DNA of 64,000 nucleotides from JANXQG01 sp963804375 (lineage in GTDB: Bacteria > Planctomycetota > Planctomycetia > Pirellulales > Thermoguttaceae): NCBI GenBank assembly GCA_963804375.1, contig CAWDQE010000018.1, forward strand, positions 372,001-436,000. The letters are read 5' to 3'. The notes under the pieces are model-generated. The model was given only the letters and a program-made list of their open reading frames with translations, was not told where the DNA came from and made no database searches. The stretch's first letter is position 1; every line of letters begins with the position of its first letter. Below are positions 38,201 through 45,493 of the stretch, piece by piece. The position numbers and the translations under genes are program-made.

Positions 38201-38610
38201 CGAGCTTCTGGGCCGCCGATGCGCTGGAACTGTTCGTCGACACGGCCGACAGCAAGACGCCGCGCGCCGCGACCGCGGGCGACCACCAGTTCTGGATCGT
38301 CCCCTTGCCGGATGCGAATCGCGTCTACCTTGGCCGGTGGAGAATTCGGAACGAGATTCCCGCCACGCGCTACGATATTGCCCTTCAGGGCGTGGCCACG
38401 CGGACTGCGGACGGTTACATCATGGAGTTCCTGCTTCCGGCCGCGCAGATCGGGAACTATCACCCCGAGGTCGGCGGCCGACTCGGGCTGAATCTCAACC
38501 TGACGATCCAGGGCAGGCAAGCCGCCCGCGAAGCCTTCTGGCCCAGTTCCAAGAAGTCCGGCGTGACGACCAATCCGGATCGCTGGGGAACCGTGTTGCT
38601 GCTGGAGTAG
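35224..38610 (+). CDS. Large secreted clan-A hydrolase with C-terminal CBM9-like domain
   Basis: A 1,128-residue secreted protein starting with a signal peptide (MQRMWTAILMVAVFLATPA, cut near AYGQ). An N-terminal jelly-roll (about 25-175) is followed by a TIM-barrel with acid/base candidate Glu in WELSNEYD and nucleophile candidate Glu in WLTEFGWD, resembling GH39/GH5-type enzymes. Two Ig-like or NEW-type beta domains come next, and the C-terminus (IDGRLNDWG... to RWGTVLLLE) looks like a CBM9/DOMON-type sugar-binding domain. AAGGAG lies before ATG 35224. The frame is intact, unlike the two hydrolase genes to the left. Substrate not assignable. Confidence 0.87.
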   Translation: MQRMWTAILMVAVFLATPAYGQIVNKVVEDFTHSAWTPSPWNSATGQSSLVSEAAADGKITGSLKLEAAFSGGGFEAFSVDPPAPLWIPGNAKTITLRYKIHDGRYGLKLGFSDGWGRDRVKGGYMAWDVRTKASGNWETATFKVPDDWVRPLRISGVTTHNWEAQNLKIAVPIQIADIRVETDITDVDAKTGVLTTWAPEPKPANPAKALKQCPPTPLVAVDMASGQPSNVFTSTEPEVKIRLQNWKPGALSGKLTCRLCDSAGELIDQFERPVAVESSTSLSAPLKTKRFGLYTLGARLTLSDGTQRAETLTLARLPVPRELSRQQKLASPYGLNVHSGEKVVLVPFRRAGIVWFREYAFSFDWLLRAKGKDGSYAGWPYYPKIVQAYQDAGAECLPVIQQSIKHPEVVDGKVVGRIGPDRNWMREISSVIIAFPQITRWELSNEYDLPADNAKAEDQIDWANYRAYHRQFANILDLLGCGELVAVENGRASIRPDRLARCIQSGDFDRIGVVNAHQYCGTDAPEENLCNFNMGYEGKTPSLLFDDLRAVKRMAQADGKKREFWLTEFGWDTLAGPVVSPYQQAAYLQREWMMAMAAGADKAFWFYNFDAANPKQFFDGCGLLTANGEPKLSLCSMAGLTSVLPNPSCVGDLDAGENTCGYVFRDGGKLVAAFWTIHGDDGPTVRFQAGQLQDYLGNRIEGSTVRLTMAPAYLVGLSTSDAWYRQTAYSLDTPHLVPASAGDSVRPVVRIANNRDQRISCRIKLELPEGWKAEIPEVAAEVAPGEAKNVEVPFTIASAAATGFKDVKLAVSEGKEVKRMTLKVFVQSPLTVQVSPMQGRPGKTQVTVEVGNRSGKAIGGMLRMHVPESWKAITPEIPIAELKPQEVRTVTCRFEWSADWKPQETAQIEVDFGAGKRVTRPLIPNQYAIHRAKNIKIDGRLNDWGPETQLPAWMLGSSAGESGATVHMAWAKEGIYGAVVVHDSKLLVKDPTSFWAADALELFVDTADSKTPRAATAGDHQFWIVPLPDANRVYLGRWRIRNEIPATRYDIALQGVATRTADGYIMEFLLPAAQIGNYHPEVGGRLGLNLNLTIQGRQAAREAFWPSSKKSGVTTNPDRWGTVLLLE

Positions 38611-38696
38611 AAAAGGCGGTGGCTTTTCACGTTCCGCTGGACAAATTGGCCAAAGTGGCCAAAAAAACCGTTTCCATGGCGTATTGCGCATCCGCC

Positions 38697-39326
38697 CTAT
38701 TTCGGCTTCGATGCCGCCGGGCCCTTGATCCCGGCCTTCTGCTTGATGCGCTCGATGTCCAGGCCGTTGATATAGTCGACCAGATTCTGCCACATCCCAT
38801 GAAAGCCGAACCCGCCTTGCTTCATCTCTCGGAGCGCTTCCTCTTTGCTCCAGCCCTGGAGGGCGATGCGATAGATCGCGCACATGGTCCCTGTGCGGTC
38901 GGCGCCATGCTGGCAGTGCACCAGGACCGGCACACGCTTGGGGTCGTTCACGATGCGCAGAAAACGAACGATATCTTCTTCCTCGGGGTGCCACGTCTTC
39001 ATCGCGATGTGTTCGTAGTCGACGGCCGTTTTGCCTATCATTTCCGCATCCGAGTGGAACGCGCGGAGATTGACCACGGTCTTGATGCCCAGTGCGCGAC
39101 GATTCTGGATCCCCTCGGCCGTAGGCTGGGCACAGCGGTACAGATCGCTGGACACCTTGTGCAAGTTGGGAAGCCCCGACACCTGCAGCGGTTGCGCCCA
39201 GGTCGAGGGACGTGGAGCAGACCCATGAGCGTCGGCCGCAGAAGAAGGTTTGACTTGCGGCGGGTCCGCCCAGGCCGCGGCGCTTGTCAGCGTCAGCGAC
39301 AATAAGAGCATTGCGATAGTCTTCAT
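38697..39326 (-). CDS. Exported dual-specificity-type phosphatase
   Basis: A 209-residue protein with a signal peptide (MKTIAMLLLSLTLTSAAAWA) and a cysteine phosphatase domain. The P-loop HCQHGADRTG shows the C-x5-R signature with the catalytic Cys and Arg. A general-acid Asp candidate lies in the upstream loop (KTWHPEEEDIV). Export is unusual for a phosphatase of this class, so the target would be a phosphorylated group in the periplasm-like space. The gene follows kdpC by 94 bases on the same strand and might belong to that operon. ATG 39326 is chosen because the signal peptide starts there. Confidence 0.87.
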   Translation of the reverse strand: MKTIAMLLLSLTLTSAAAWADPPQVKPSSAADAHGSAPRPSTWAQPLQVSGLPNLHKVSSDLYRCAQPTAEGIQNRRALGIKTVVNLRAFHSDAEMIGKTAVDYEHIAMKTWHPEEEDIVRFLRIVNDPKRVPVLVHCQHGADRTGTMCAIYRIALQGWSKEEALREMKQGGFGFHGMWQNLVDYINGLDIERIKQKAGIKGPAASKPK

Positions 39327-39420
39327 GGTGCGTTGCAACCTCAATACCAGCAAAACGAAGAGCTTCGCCAACGGTGTCATTTTAACGTTGCGCGACACGC
39401 GTGGCTACCGCAATCGGCTC

Positions 39421-40791
39421 TCATTTCGCAGCCGGAGCGTTTGTCGGCACTTCCGCGGGAGCAGCGGTGGCCGTCGCGGCCAGCGGTGCGAGCTTGTCCA
39501 GCGCGATGTTGAGCATCAAGACATTCACGCTTGTGTCGCCCAGAAAGCCCAGGTCCGGTTTTTGGGTGTTCGCCCGTATCAACTCCAGTACTTTCTCTTT
39601 GGGAAGCTTGCGGGCCTCCGCTACGCGGGAGGCCTGAAGTTCCGCATTCTCCGGGCTGATATGCGGATCCAGCCCCGAGCCTGAGGCAGTTACCGCATCG
39701 CCGGGAATCGGTGTGCTGGCGTCGATGGTGGGGGTGGTCGCCGCATTGAAAGCCGTGACCAGCTTCGTGTCGTCGATCCCGTCGGCATCGGTGAAGGCAC
39801 TGTCCGGGACGGATGATTTGTAGCTGATGGAGTTGTCCTGACAATAATGAATGACGCGGTCAGCAATGCCGTCAAAATCCATTTGCAACGAGACGATTGT
39901 ATGCACCGTCATGCCCGTCGCCAGGTCTCCCAAGGCGCCGGGCTTGCCGTTGACGATAAACACCGTGTTCTTCGGATCAACATTGATCACGGTGCTGTCG
40001 GAATCATCCAGGGTGATCTTATTATTGACTGTGTCCCTTGAACTGATCCCGGCGTCGATTTCCCGATCGGCGACATTGATGGCGGTCACGACCCGGAGCA
40101 CCGGGTGCCCCGGCGGCGTCTTATCGTTGAGCGTCAACTCCGCCAGGGATCCGACGGGAATCGTCGTGGCATGGATCGTCCGGCCGTGGTAGTTGACCAC
40201 CGTATTTGGGTCGGCAACGGTGGGATCGAGAGTGTAGGTTGTCTTGGCCGTGGTCCCGGGCACCATGTACCCATGGTCGGCGCTCAGTGAGATCGTGGAC
40301 TTGGTCACTTCGACTACCGTGCCCTGCACCCGGCCTGTCACCGAAACAACCGGAGTGCGGCCCTTGTCGGCCGCGAAGATGGTGAAAGCATAGTCTTTCG
40401 TGGTGCCCTGAATGAGTTTCGCGCTGAGCGGGCCGAGATTGCTGCCGCCGGAATTGCTGCCGTCGTAGCTGTTGGCGCTTGGCCGAGGATGAAAATAGCC
40501 AGCGGGGGAAAAATTCTGGCCGATCAGTTTAGATCCGACCGCCTCGGCGTCGTCCTTGGTGGGCGTGCCGTCCTTCGTGACCAGCGAACCGTTGGCCTGG
40601 TTGGGGAAGACGGCTTGGCCGATGGCCCAGACCGCCAGGGGATAGAGCCCGCAGCAGACCACGCCCAGAACCAGGGTGACGCCGATCGAGGTCCAAATGT
40701 GGCCGAGAATCGACCCGCCGCGGTCATCGGCATCGTTGGGGCCGGCCGGCGGGAGTGGCTTGTTTCCGTTGCTCGTTTTCGTGTTGCTCAT
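39421..40791 (-). CDS. kdpC: KdpC subunit with large inserted beta domains (operon 1)
   Basis: KdpC is the membrane-anchored accessory subunit of the K+-transporting KdpFABC ATPase. This copy has 456 residues against about 190 usually. The N-terminal membrane segment (about 34-56) and GSKLIGQNFSPAGYFHPRP are typical, as is the C-terminal part SGSGLDPHISPENAELQASR with GFLGDTSVNVLMLNIALD. Between them, about residues 126-360, is extra sequence with two beta-rich repeats (GRVQGTVVEVTKSTISL and INVDPKNTVFIVNGK). The first holds DHGYMVPG, encoded by a GTAC-core palindrome. The gene overlaps the frame-shifted reading of kdpB, but not its restored end (40804). Confidence 0.88.
   Translation of the reverse strand: MSNTKTSNGNKPLPPAGPNDADDRGGSILGHIWTSIGVTLVLGVVCCGLYPLAVWAIGQAVFPNQANGSLVTKDGTPTKDDAEAVGSKLIGQNFSPAGYFHPRPSANSYDGSNSGGSNLGPLSAKLIQGTTKDYAFTIFAADKGRTPVVSVTGRVQGTVVEVTKSTISLSADHGYMVPGTTAKTTYTLDPTVADPNTVVNYHGRTIHATTIPVGSLAELTLNDKTPPGHPVLRVVTAINVADREIDAGISSRDTVNNKITLDDSDSTVINVDPKNTVFIVNGKPGALGDLATGMTVHTIVSLQMDFDGIADRVIHYCQDNSISYKSSVPDSAFTDADGIDDTKLVTAFNAATTPTIDASTPIPGDAVTASGSGLDPHISPENAELQASRVAEARKLPKEKVLELIRANTQKPDLGFLGDTSVNVLMLNIALDKLAPLAATATAAPAEVPTNAPAAK
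40258..40282. repeat. GTAC-core palindrome inside kdpC1
   Basis: The minus strand contains ACCATGGGTACATGGTGCCC exactly. ACCATG and CATGGT are inverted arms around GGTA. In the kdpC frame it encodes ADHGYMVPG and keeps the frame open. Confidence 0.75.
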
Positions 40792-40803
40792 ATCGGTTGA
40801 CTC

Positions 40804-42883
40804 TTATGCCAGGTGCAAAAAATGGATGATTTGGTCGATCAGCCAGATTCCGGGGAACGGGCAGATGACCCCACCGACGCCGTAAATCAACAGGTTGCGG
40901 CGGAGGATGGAAACGGCCGACGCAGCCCGGAACTTGACGCCCTTCAGGGCCAGCGGGATCAAGGCAATAATGATCAGGGCGTTGAAGATCACCGCGCTCA
41001 AGACCGCGCTGTGCCGCGCTGTGCAGGCCCATGATGTTCAGCGGGGCCACCTCGGGGAACGCGCCCATCAACATGGCTGGAATGATGGCAAAATACTTGG
41101 CCACGTCGTTGGCCACACTGAAGGTAGTCAGGGCCCCGCGGGTCATCAGCATCTGCTTGCCGATTTCGATGACCTCGATGAGTTTGGTGGGATTGCTGTC
41201 GAGATCGACCATGTTGCCGGCCTCTTTGGCGGCCTGGGTGCCAGTGTTCATGGCCACGCCCACATCGGCCTGGGCCAGGGCGGGGGCATCGTTGGTGCCG
41301 TCGCCGGTCATGGCCACCAGGTGCCCCTTGGCCTGCTCGGCACGCAACAGGGCCAGCTTGTCTTCCGGCTTGGCCTGGGCGAGGAAGTCGTCCACGCCGG
41401 CCTCCTTGGCGATCGCCGCGGCCGTGAGCGGGTTGTCGCCGGTGATCATCACCGTCTTGATCCCCATGGTGCGGAAACGCTGAAAGCGGTCGGGCAGGCC
41501 GCCCTTGACAATGTCCTTGAGGTAGATCACGCCCAGGGCCTTGTCCTGCCGGGCCACCACCAGCGGCGTCCCGCCGTTGCGGCTGATGCGATCTACGGCC
41601 TCATCGATTTCCGTGGGACACGTTCCGCAAATCCAACCGCGGACGGCGTCGGCGGCCCCTTTGCGAATCGAGTGGCCGTTGATATCCACGCCGCTCATCC
41701 GCGTTTGCGCGGTGAAGGGCACGAAGACGGCGTGCGGCATCGTGTGGATCTCCCGGCCGCGGATGCCGTACTGCTCCTTCGCCAGGACCACGATGCTCCG
41801 CCCTTCCGGCGTCTCATCGGCCAGGCTGGCAAGCTGCGCGGCCTCGGCCAGTTCCTTGGGATCGACACCGGGGGCCGCGATGAATTCCGTCGCCTGGCGG
41901 TTGCCCATCGTGATCGTGCCCGTCTTGTCCAGCAGCAGCACGTCGACGTCGCCCGCGGCCTCCACCGCGCGGCCGCTCATGGCCAGCACGTTCTTCTGCA
42001 CCATGCGGTCGATGCCGGCGATGCCGATGGCCGAGAGCAATCCGCCGATCGTGGTCGGGATCAGGCAGACCAGGAGCGAAACCAGGACCGTGATCGAAAA
42101 GTTCAGGCTGACCAGGACAAACGCCGGATTGACGGTGCCGTCCGGACTGTCGGTAAGATACGTGTGCGTGAAGAGTCCGAAGGGCAACATCGTGACCACG
42201 ACCGCCAGAAAGATGATCGTCAACGCCGAGAGCAGGATGGAAAGCGCGATTTCGTTGGGCGTCCTCTGCCGCTTGGCCCCTTCGATCAGTTCGATCATGC
42301 GGTCCATGAACGACTCGCCGGGGTTGGCAGTGACGCGGATCGTGACCTCGTCGGAGAGCACCTTGGTGCCGCCGGTAACGGCCGAGCGGTCGCCGCCGGC
42401 CTCGCGGATCACGGGGGCCGACTCGCCGGTGATCGCCGATTCGTCGATCGTGGCCGCGCCTTCAATGATCTCGCCGTCGGCGGCAATAATCTCGCCGGCC
42501 GAGACCACGAAGATGTCGCCTTTCCGCAGCGCCTCCGCGTCCCGCCAGATGAATGTTCCATCCGGATTGCGCCGCTTGGCACGGGTCTTAGTGCGGCTCC
42601 GGCGGAGCGTTTCGGCCTGGGCTTTGCCGCGACCTTCGGCCATGGCCTCGGCAAAGTTCGCGAAGATCACCGTGAACCACAACCAGATGGAAATCTGCAA
42701 AACGAAGGGCCTCTCCGAAGGCTGGGTAAAGGCCAGATCGAGAGTCGTGACCGCCGCCCCCACCTCGGTGACGAACATCACCGGGTTCTTCCACATGTGA
42801 ACGGGGTTGAGTTTGCGGAGACTGTCGAAAATTGCCGGAACGATGATCTCGCGGTCGAATAAGGCTCGTGCTTTGGTAGACAT
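40804..42883 (-). CDS. kdpB: KdpB ATPase subunit (operon 1), frameshift near the end
   Basis: KdpB is the P-type ATPase subunit of KdpFABC, of normal size (about 690 residues). It has the TGE loop (ITGESAPV), the phosphorylation motif DKTGT, the nucleotide-domain segment FVPFTAQTRMSG and the hinge GDGTNDAPAL. After GLHSA the frame shifts: the last membrane helices (SAVIFNALIIIALIPL... to FLHLA, stop at 40804) are read one base out. The break coincides with a tandem 10-base duplication CGCGCTGTGC at 41005-41024. If real, the protein loses its last transmembrane helices and would be inactive. ATG 42883 follows GAGGAA. No kdpD or kdpE gene is nearby. Confidence 0.9.
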
Positions 42884-42903
42884 TTGGTTCCTCAATCCGT
42901 CGT

Positions 42904-42962
42904 TGGGGCCGGTCTCCAGACCGTGCCCCTGGCATCGGCGGGGTCCGGAGACCCGCGCCGAA
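42904..42962. repeat. Palindromic element between kdpA1 and kdpB1
   Basis: The segment contains GGTCTCCAGACC and, further on, CGGCGGGGTCCGGAGACCC. A related pair (GGTCTCTGACCGA and CGGCGGGGTCGGGAGACCC) occurs at 61065-61171. It fills most of the 98-base gap inside the operon. Confidence 0.5.
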
Positions 42963-42981
42963 CTAATGACACTTAGTTCCT

Positions 42982-44880
42982 CTAATACAAAATGTGCGAT
43001 CCGACCATCTTGAAGTGTTCGATGACCGGGCCCATCACCAATCCGGGCAGGAAATTCAAGGCGCCGAGGATGATAATCACCGCGGCCACCAGCAAACAGA
43101 ACGTCGGCCCGACCACCGGGAAACTGCCCGTGTGCATGGGAACGGCCTTCTTCTTGGCCAGGGCCCCTGCCAGGGCCATCACGGGAATAAGCTCGAAGTA
43201 GCGGCCGATGAGGATGCAGAAGGCTTGCGTCCAGTTGAACATCGTGCTGCCGTAGGTCGTGACGGTCTTGCTGCTATCGGCCGGATCAGCCGACGCGACG
43301 GTCGGTGCATAGCCCACGCCGCCGAAGGCGGTACCGTTGTTGGCGGTCCCGGAACTGTAGGCGTAGAACAATTCGCTGAAGGCATGCGGCCCGTTGTTCG
43401 TGTTGTTCTTGGTGCCCCATTCGGTCAGGCACGACCAGGCCGTAAAGATCACGGTATCCAGCACGATCATGAGCAACAGCAGCGAGCAGCACTTCACGTC
43501 GAAACTGACGATCTTCTTGCCCAAGTAATCAGGCGTGCGGCCGATCATCAGGCCGGCCAGGAAGACCGCAACGAAGACGAAGATCAGCATCGTATACAGG
43601 CCGCTGCCGATGCCGCCGAAGATCACCTCGCCCATGTGCATGTTGAAGAGGAGCATGAAGCCGGCCATGGGCATCATCGAGTCGTGCTGGCAGTTGTTGG
43701 CGCCCTCGGCCGTGGCCGTGACGGCGTTGGCCCACGTGGCCGAGTTATAGATGCCGATGCGGACTTCCTTCCCTTCCATGTTGCAATTGGCCGGACCCAC
43801 GCCCAGCGCCGTCATCCGCGGATTGGGCTGGGCCTCGAAATACCAGGTGATCAGGTTCGTGACAATCAGCAGGGCGAACATGATCAGCCAGATGTTCCAA
43901 CCGTGCAGGCGGTGGTTGATCATGCGGCCGTAGTAATAGGGCAGCCCGGCAATCACGGAAAAGAACAGAAGCAACTGTAGGAATTGTGACAAGGGCGTGG
44001 GGTTCTCGAAGGGGTGGGCGCAGTCGGCGCCGGTGATGCCCGGCCCGTTCAGCCCCAGCACCTTGGGCGCCGCGTAGGCGGCGATCGGGCCCTGCACGAT
44101 GGGCTGCTTCGTGGGATTGTCGGGCGCGGCGGCCGCCGACTGGTCCACCGTCGTGGCTTTGGTGTACGGCCGGTAGTTCATGGGCATCCCCTGCCAGACA
44201 TTGATCAGGGCGAAGACCAGGCACACGGGAATGAACAGGTACAACGTGATCCGCGTCAGATCGACCCAGAAATTGCCGATGTTTCGCGTCTCCTGACGGG
44301 CAATGCCGCGGACCAGCGCGGCGCATACGGCAATGCCCACGGCGGAGGAAAAGAAGAAGTGCAGTGCCGTGGAAACGGTTTGTGAGAAATGCGTGAACAT
44401 CTGCTCGGGTTCGTAGCTCTGCCAGTCGGTGTTGGTGGCAAAAGAAACGGATTGGATGAAAGCGATGATCCCCGGCACTTTCCCGCCCGCGGTCACCCGA
44501 TTGGTTTCGGGATCGATGGTTGGCGAACCGATTGTCTCGTTCTTGTCAACGGACTGGGCCAGACTGGGCATGTTGTCCCGCAGGGGAAGGATGTCCTGAA
44601 TCCGGTACAGACCGTAACTGATGACCGTCGTAACCATGCCCACCATCAGCAGCGAGAGCGTGAATTGCTTCCAGTTCTGCTGCTTCTTGGGATTGACCCG
44701 CGCCACCTTGTAGACCAGCCGTTCCAGCGGGCCAAGGACCTTCTCCAGAAGCCCCAGGCCGCCTTCCTTGTCGGGATCGAGCACGCGCAACAAGTAGATG
44801 CCCATGGGCTTGGTGATGGCGGCCAGGGCAACGAGAAACACCAGAAACTGGATCCAGCCTGATAATGTCATGTATTGCAT
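42982..44880 (-). CDS. kdpA: KdpA channel-like subunit with altered filter (operon 1)
   Basis: KdpA is the K+-binding, channel-like membrane subunit of KdpFABC (632 residues, somewhat longer than the usual 560). Family landmarks are HPFENPTPLSQF, GRTPDYLGKK and the C-terminal YFELIPVMALAGALAKKK. The four selectivity-filter loops differ from the usual ones: TNTDWQ (149-154, usually TNTNWQ), LNGPG (277-281, usually TNGGG), TAEGANNCQHDS (390-401) and GTANNGTAFGG (511-521). The change in loop II replaces a filter glycine position by Pro, so affinity or ion choice may differ. The second KdpA in the window has the standard TNGGG. Confidence 0.93.
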   Translation of the reverse strand: MQYMTLSGWIQFLVFLVALAAITKPMGIYLLRVLDPDKEGGLGLLEKVLGPLERLVYKVARVNPKKQQNWKQFTLSLLMVGMVTTVISYGLYRIQDILPLRDNMPSLAQSVDKNETIGSPTIDPETNRVTAGGKVPGIIAFIQSVSFATNTDWQSYEPEQMFTHFSQTVSTALHFFFSSAVGIAVCAALVRGIARQETRNIGNFWVDLTRITLYLFIPVCLVFALINVWQGMPMNYRPYTKATTVDQSAAAAPDNPTKQPIVQGPIAAYAAPKVLGLNGPGITGADCAHPFENPTPLSQFLQLLLFFSVIAGLPYYYGRMINHRLHGWNIWLIMFALLIVTNLITWYFEAQPNPRMTALGVGPANCNMEGKEVRIGIYNSATWANAVTATAEGANNCQHDSMMPMAGFMLLFNMHMGEVIFGGIGSGLYTMLIFVFVAVFLAGLMIGRTPDYLGKKIVSFDVKCCSLLLLMIVLDTVIFTAWSCLTEWGTKNNTNNGPHAFSELFYAYSSGTANNGTAFGGVGYAPTVASADPADSSKTVTTYGSTMFNWTQAFCILIGRYFELIPVMALAGALAKKKAVPMHTGSFPVVGPTFCLLVAAVIIILGALNFLPGLVMGPVIEHFKMVGSHILY

Positions 44881-44942
44881 AGTGAGGACTCTGGTGGGAC
44901 GGGTTTGTAACGCTGTCGTAGGACGGGTTTACAACCTGTCGC

Positions 44943-45026
44943 CTAAAGGTTCTCCGGACGAATCAGCGTGAAGAACAGGTAGACGAGAAGGCACAGCGAC
45001 ACGATTCCAACAATGATGTTTTCCAT
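44943..45026 (-). CDS. kdpF: KdpF small stabilising subunit (operon 1)
   Basis: A 27-residue single-span membrane protein, MENIIVGIVSLCLLVYLFF then TLIRPENL. The hydrophobic helix followed by RPE is the hallmark of KdpF, which stabilises the KdpABC complex. It starts 3 bases after the stop of the preceding small gene and lies 62 bases before kdpA, so it belongs to the operon. Confidence 0.88.
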   Translation of the reverse strand: MENIIVGIVSLCLLVYLFFTLIRPENL

Positions 45027-45029
45027 GGG

Positions 45030-45113
45030 TCAGATCCTATCGAAGGCATGGGTATAGGCAATGCACACGGCAAAGAAGCCGATGATTGCCAGCACGTAAA
45101 CGAGATCCATCAT
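45030..45113 (-). CDS. Unnamed 28-residue-class membrane protein leading the kdp operon 1
   Basis: A 27-residue protein beginning MMDLVYVLAIIGFF and ending THAFDRI, with one membrane span. It is the first gene of the operon, just ahead of kdpF. A protein of the same plan (MDL..., one span, ending CDKI) heads the second kdp operon at 55142-55237, which argues that it is a real gene and linked to Kdp. I infer an accessory subunit or assembly factor of KdpFABC. Two adjacent ATG codons (45113 and 45110) could each start it. A sigma-54-type promoter lies about 200 bases upstream. Confidence 0.7.
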   Translation of the reverse strand: MMDLVYVLAIIGFFAVCIAYTHAFDRI

Positions 45114-45172
45114 GGGGCGAGGGCTCCTGGGACTTGGTTCTGTCGTTGTGAAAGTGTTTAAGGGCGCCGTTG

Positions 45173-45302
45173 GCTCGTTTAGCCCGGAGCCGGGTGCCCT
45201 CGTTGTTACACAAAACTCAGGCAACGACCCCATCCACCTGGTGGGGTCTGATATATTTGTAATGAAACGAGGCTGGGCGCCCCGGCTCCGGGCTAAACGA
45301 GC
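45173..45302. repeat. 22-bp perfect inverted repeat upstream of kdp operon 1
   Basis: The arms at 45173-45194 and 45281-45302 are exact reverse complements (arm core GTTTAGCCCGGAGCCGGG), separated by 86 bases. They lie between the sigma-54-type promoter and the first small gene, so the 5' leader of the operon could fold into a large hairpin. Confidence 0.8.
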
Positions 45303-45315
45303 TTGGAAGGCGAAA

Positions 45316-45331
45316 AGCAAAATTCGTGCCA
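45316..45331 (-). promoter_or_regulatory. Consensus sigma-54 promoter of kdp operon 1
   Basis: Minus-strand sequence TGGCACGAATTTTGCT matches the -24/-12 consensus TGGCACG-N4-TTGCW exactly, with the GG and GC 12 bases apart. It points toward the small-ORF/kdpFABC operon starting at 45113 and leaves a leader of about 190 bases. Confidence 0.75.
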
Positions 45332-45493
45332 GGAATAATGGCTTTCGTCAACTTGCAACCAGCTAATGACTTGCGACTTAGTGCCATTTTGTTCCTGGCG
45401 AGAATTATTGCAGAATGCCGGAAGGGAGATTGCGTTTTGCAAGATTCGTGTGGCGGCGAGGCGGGTGGCGCGAAGCAACCGGGCAGATTCCGA

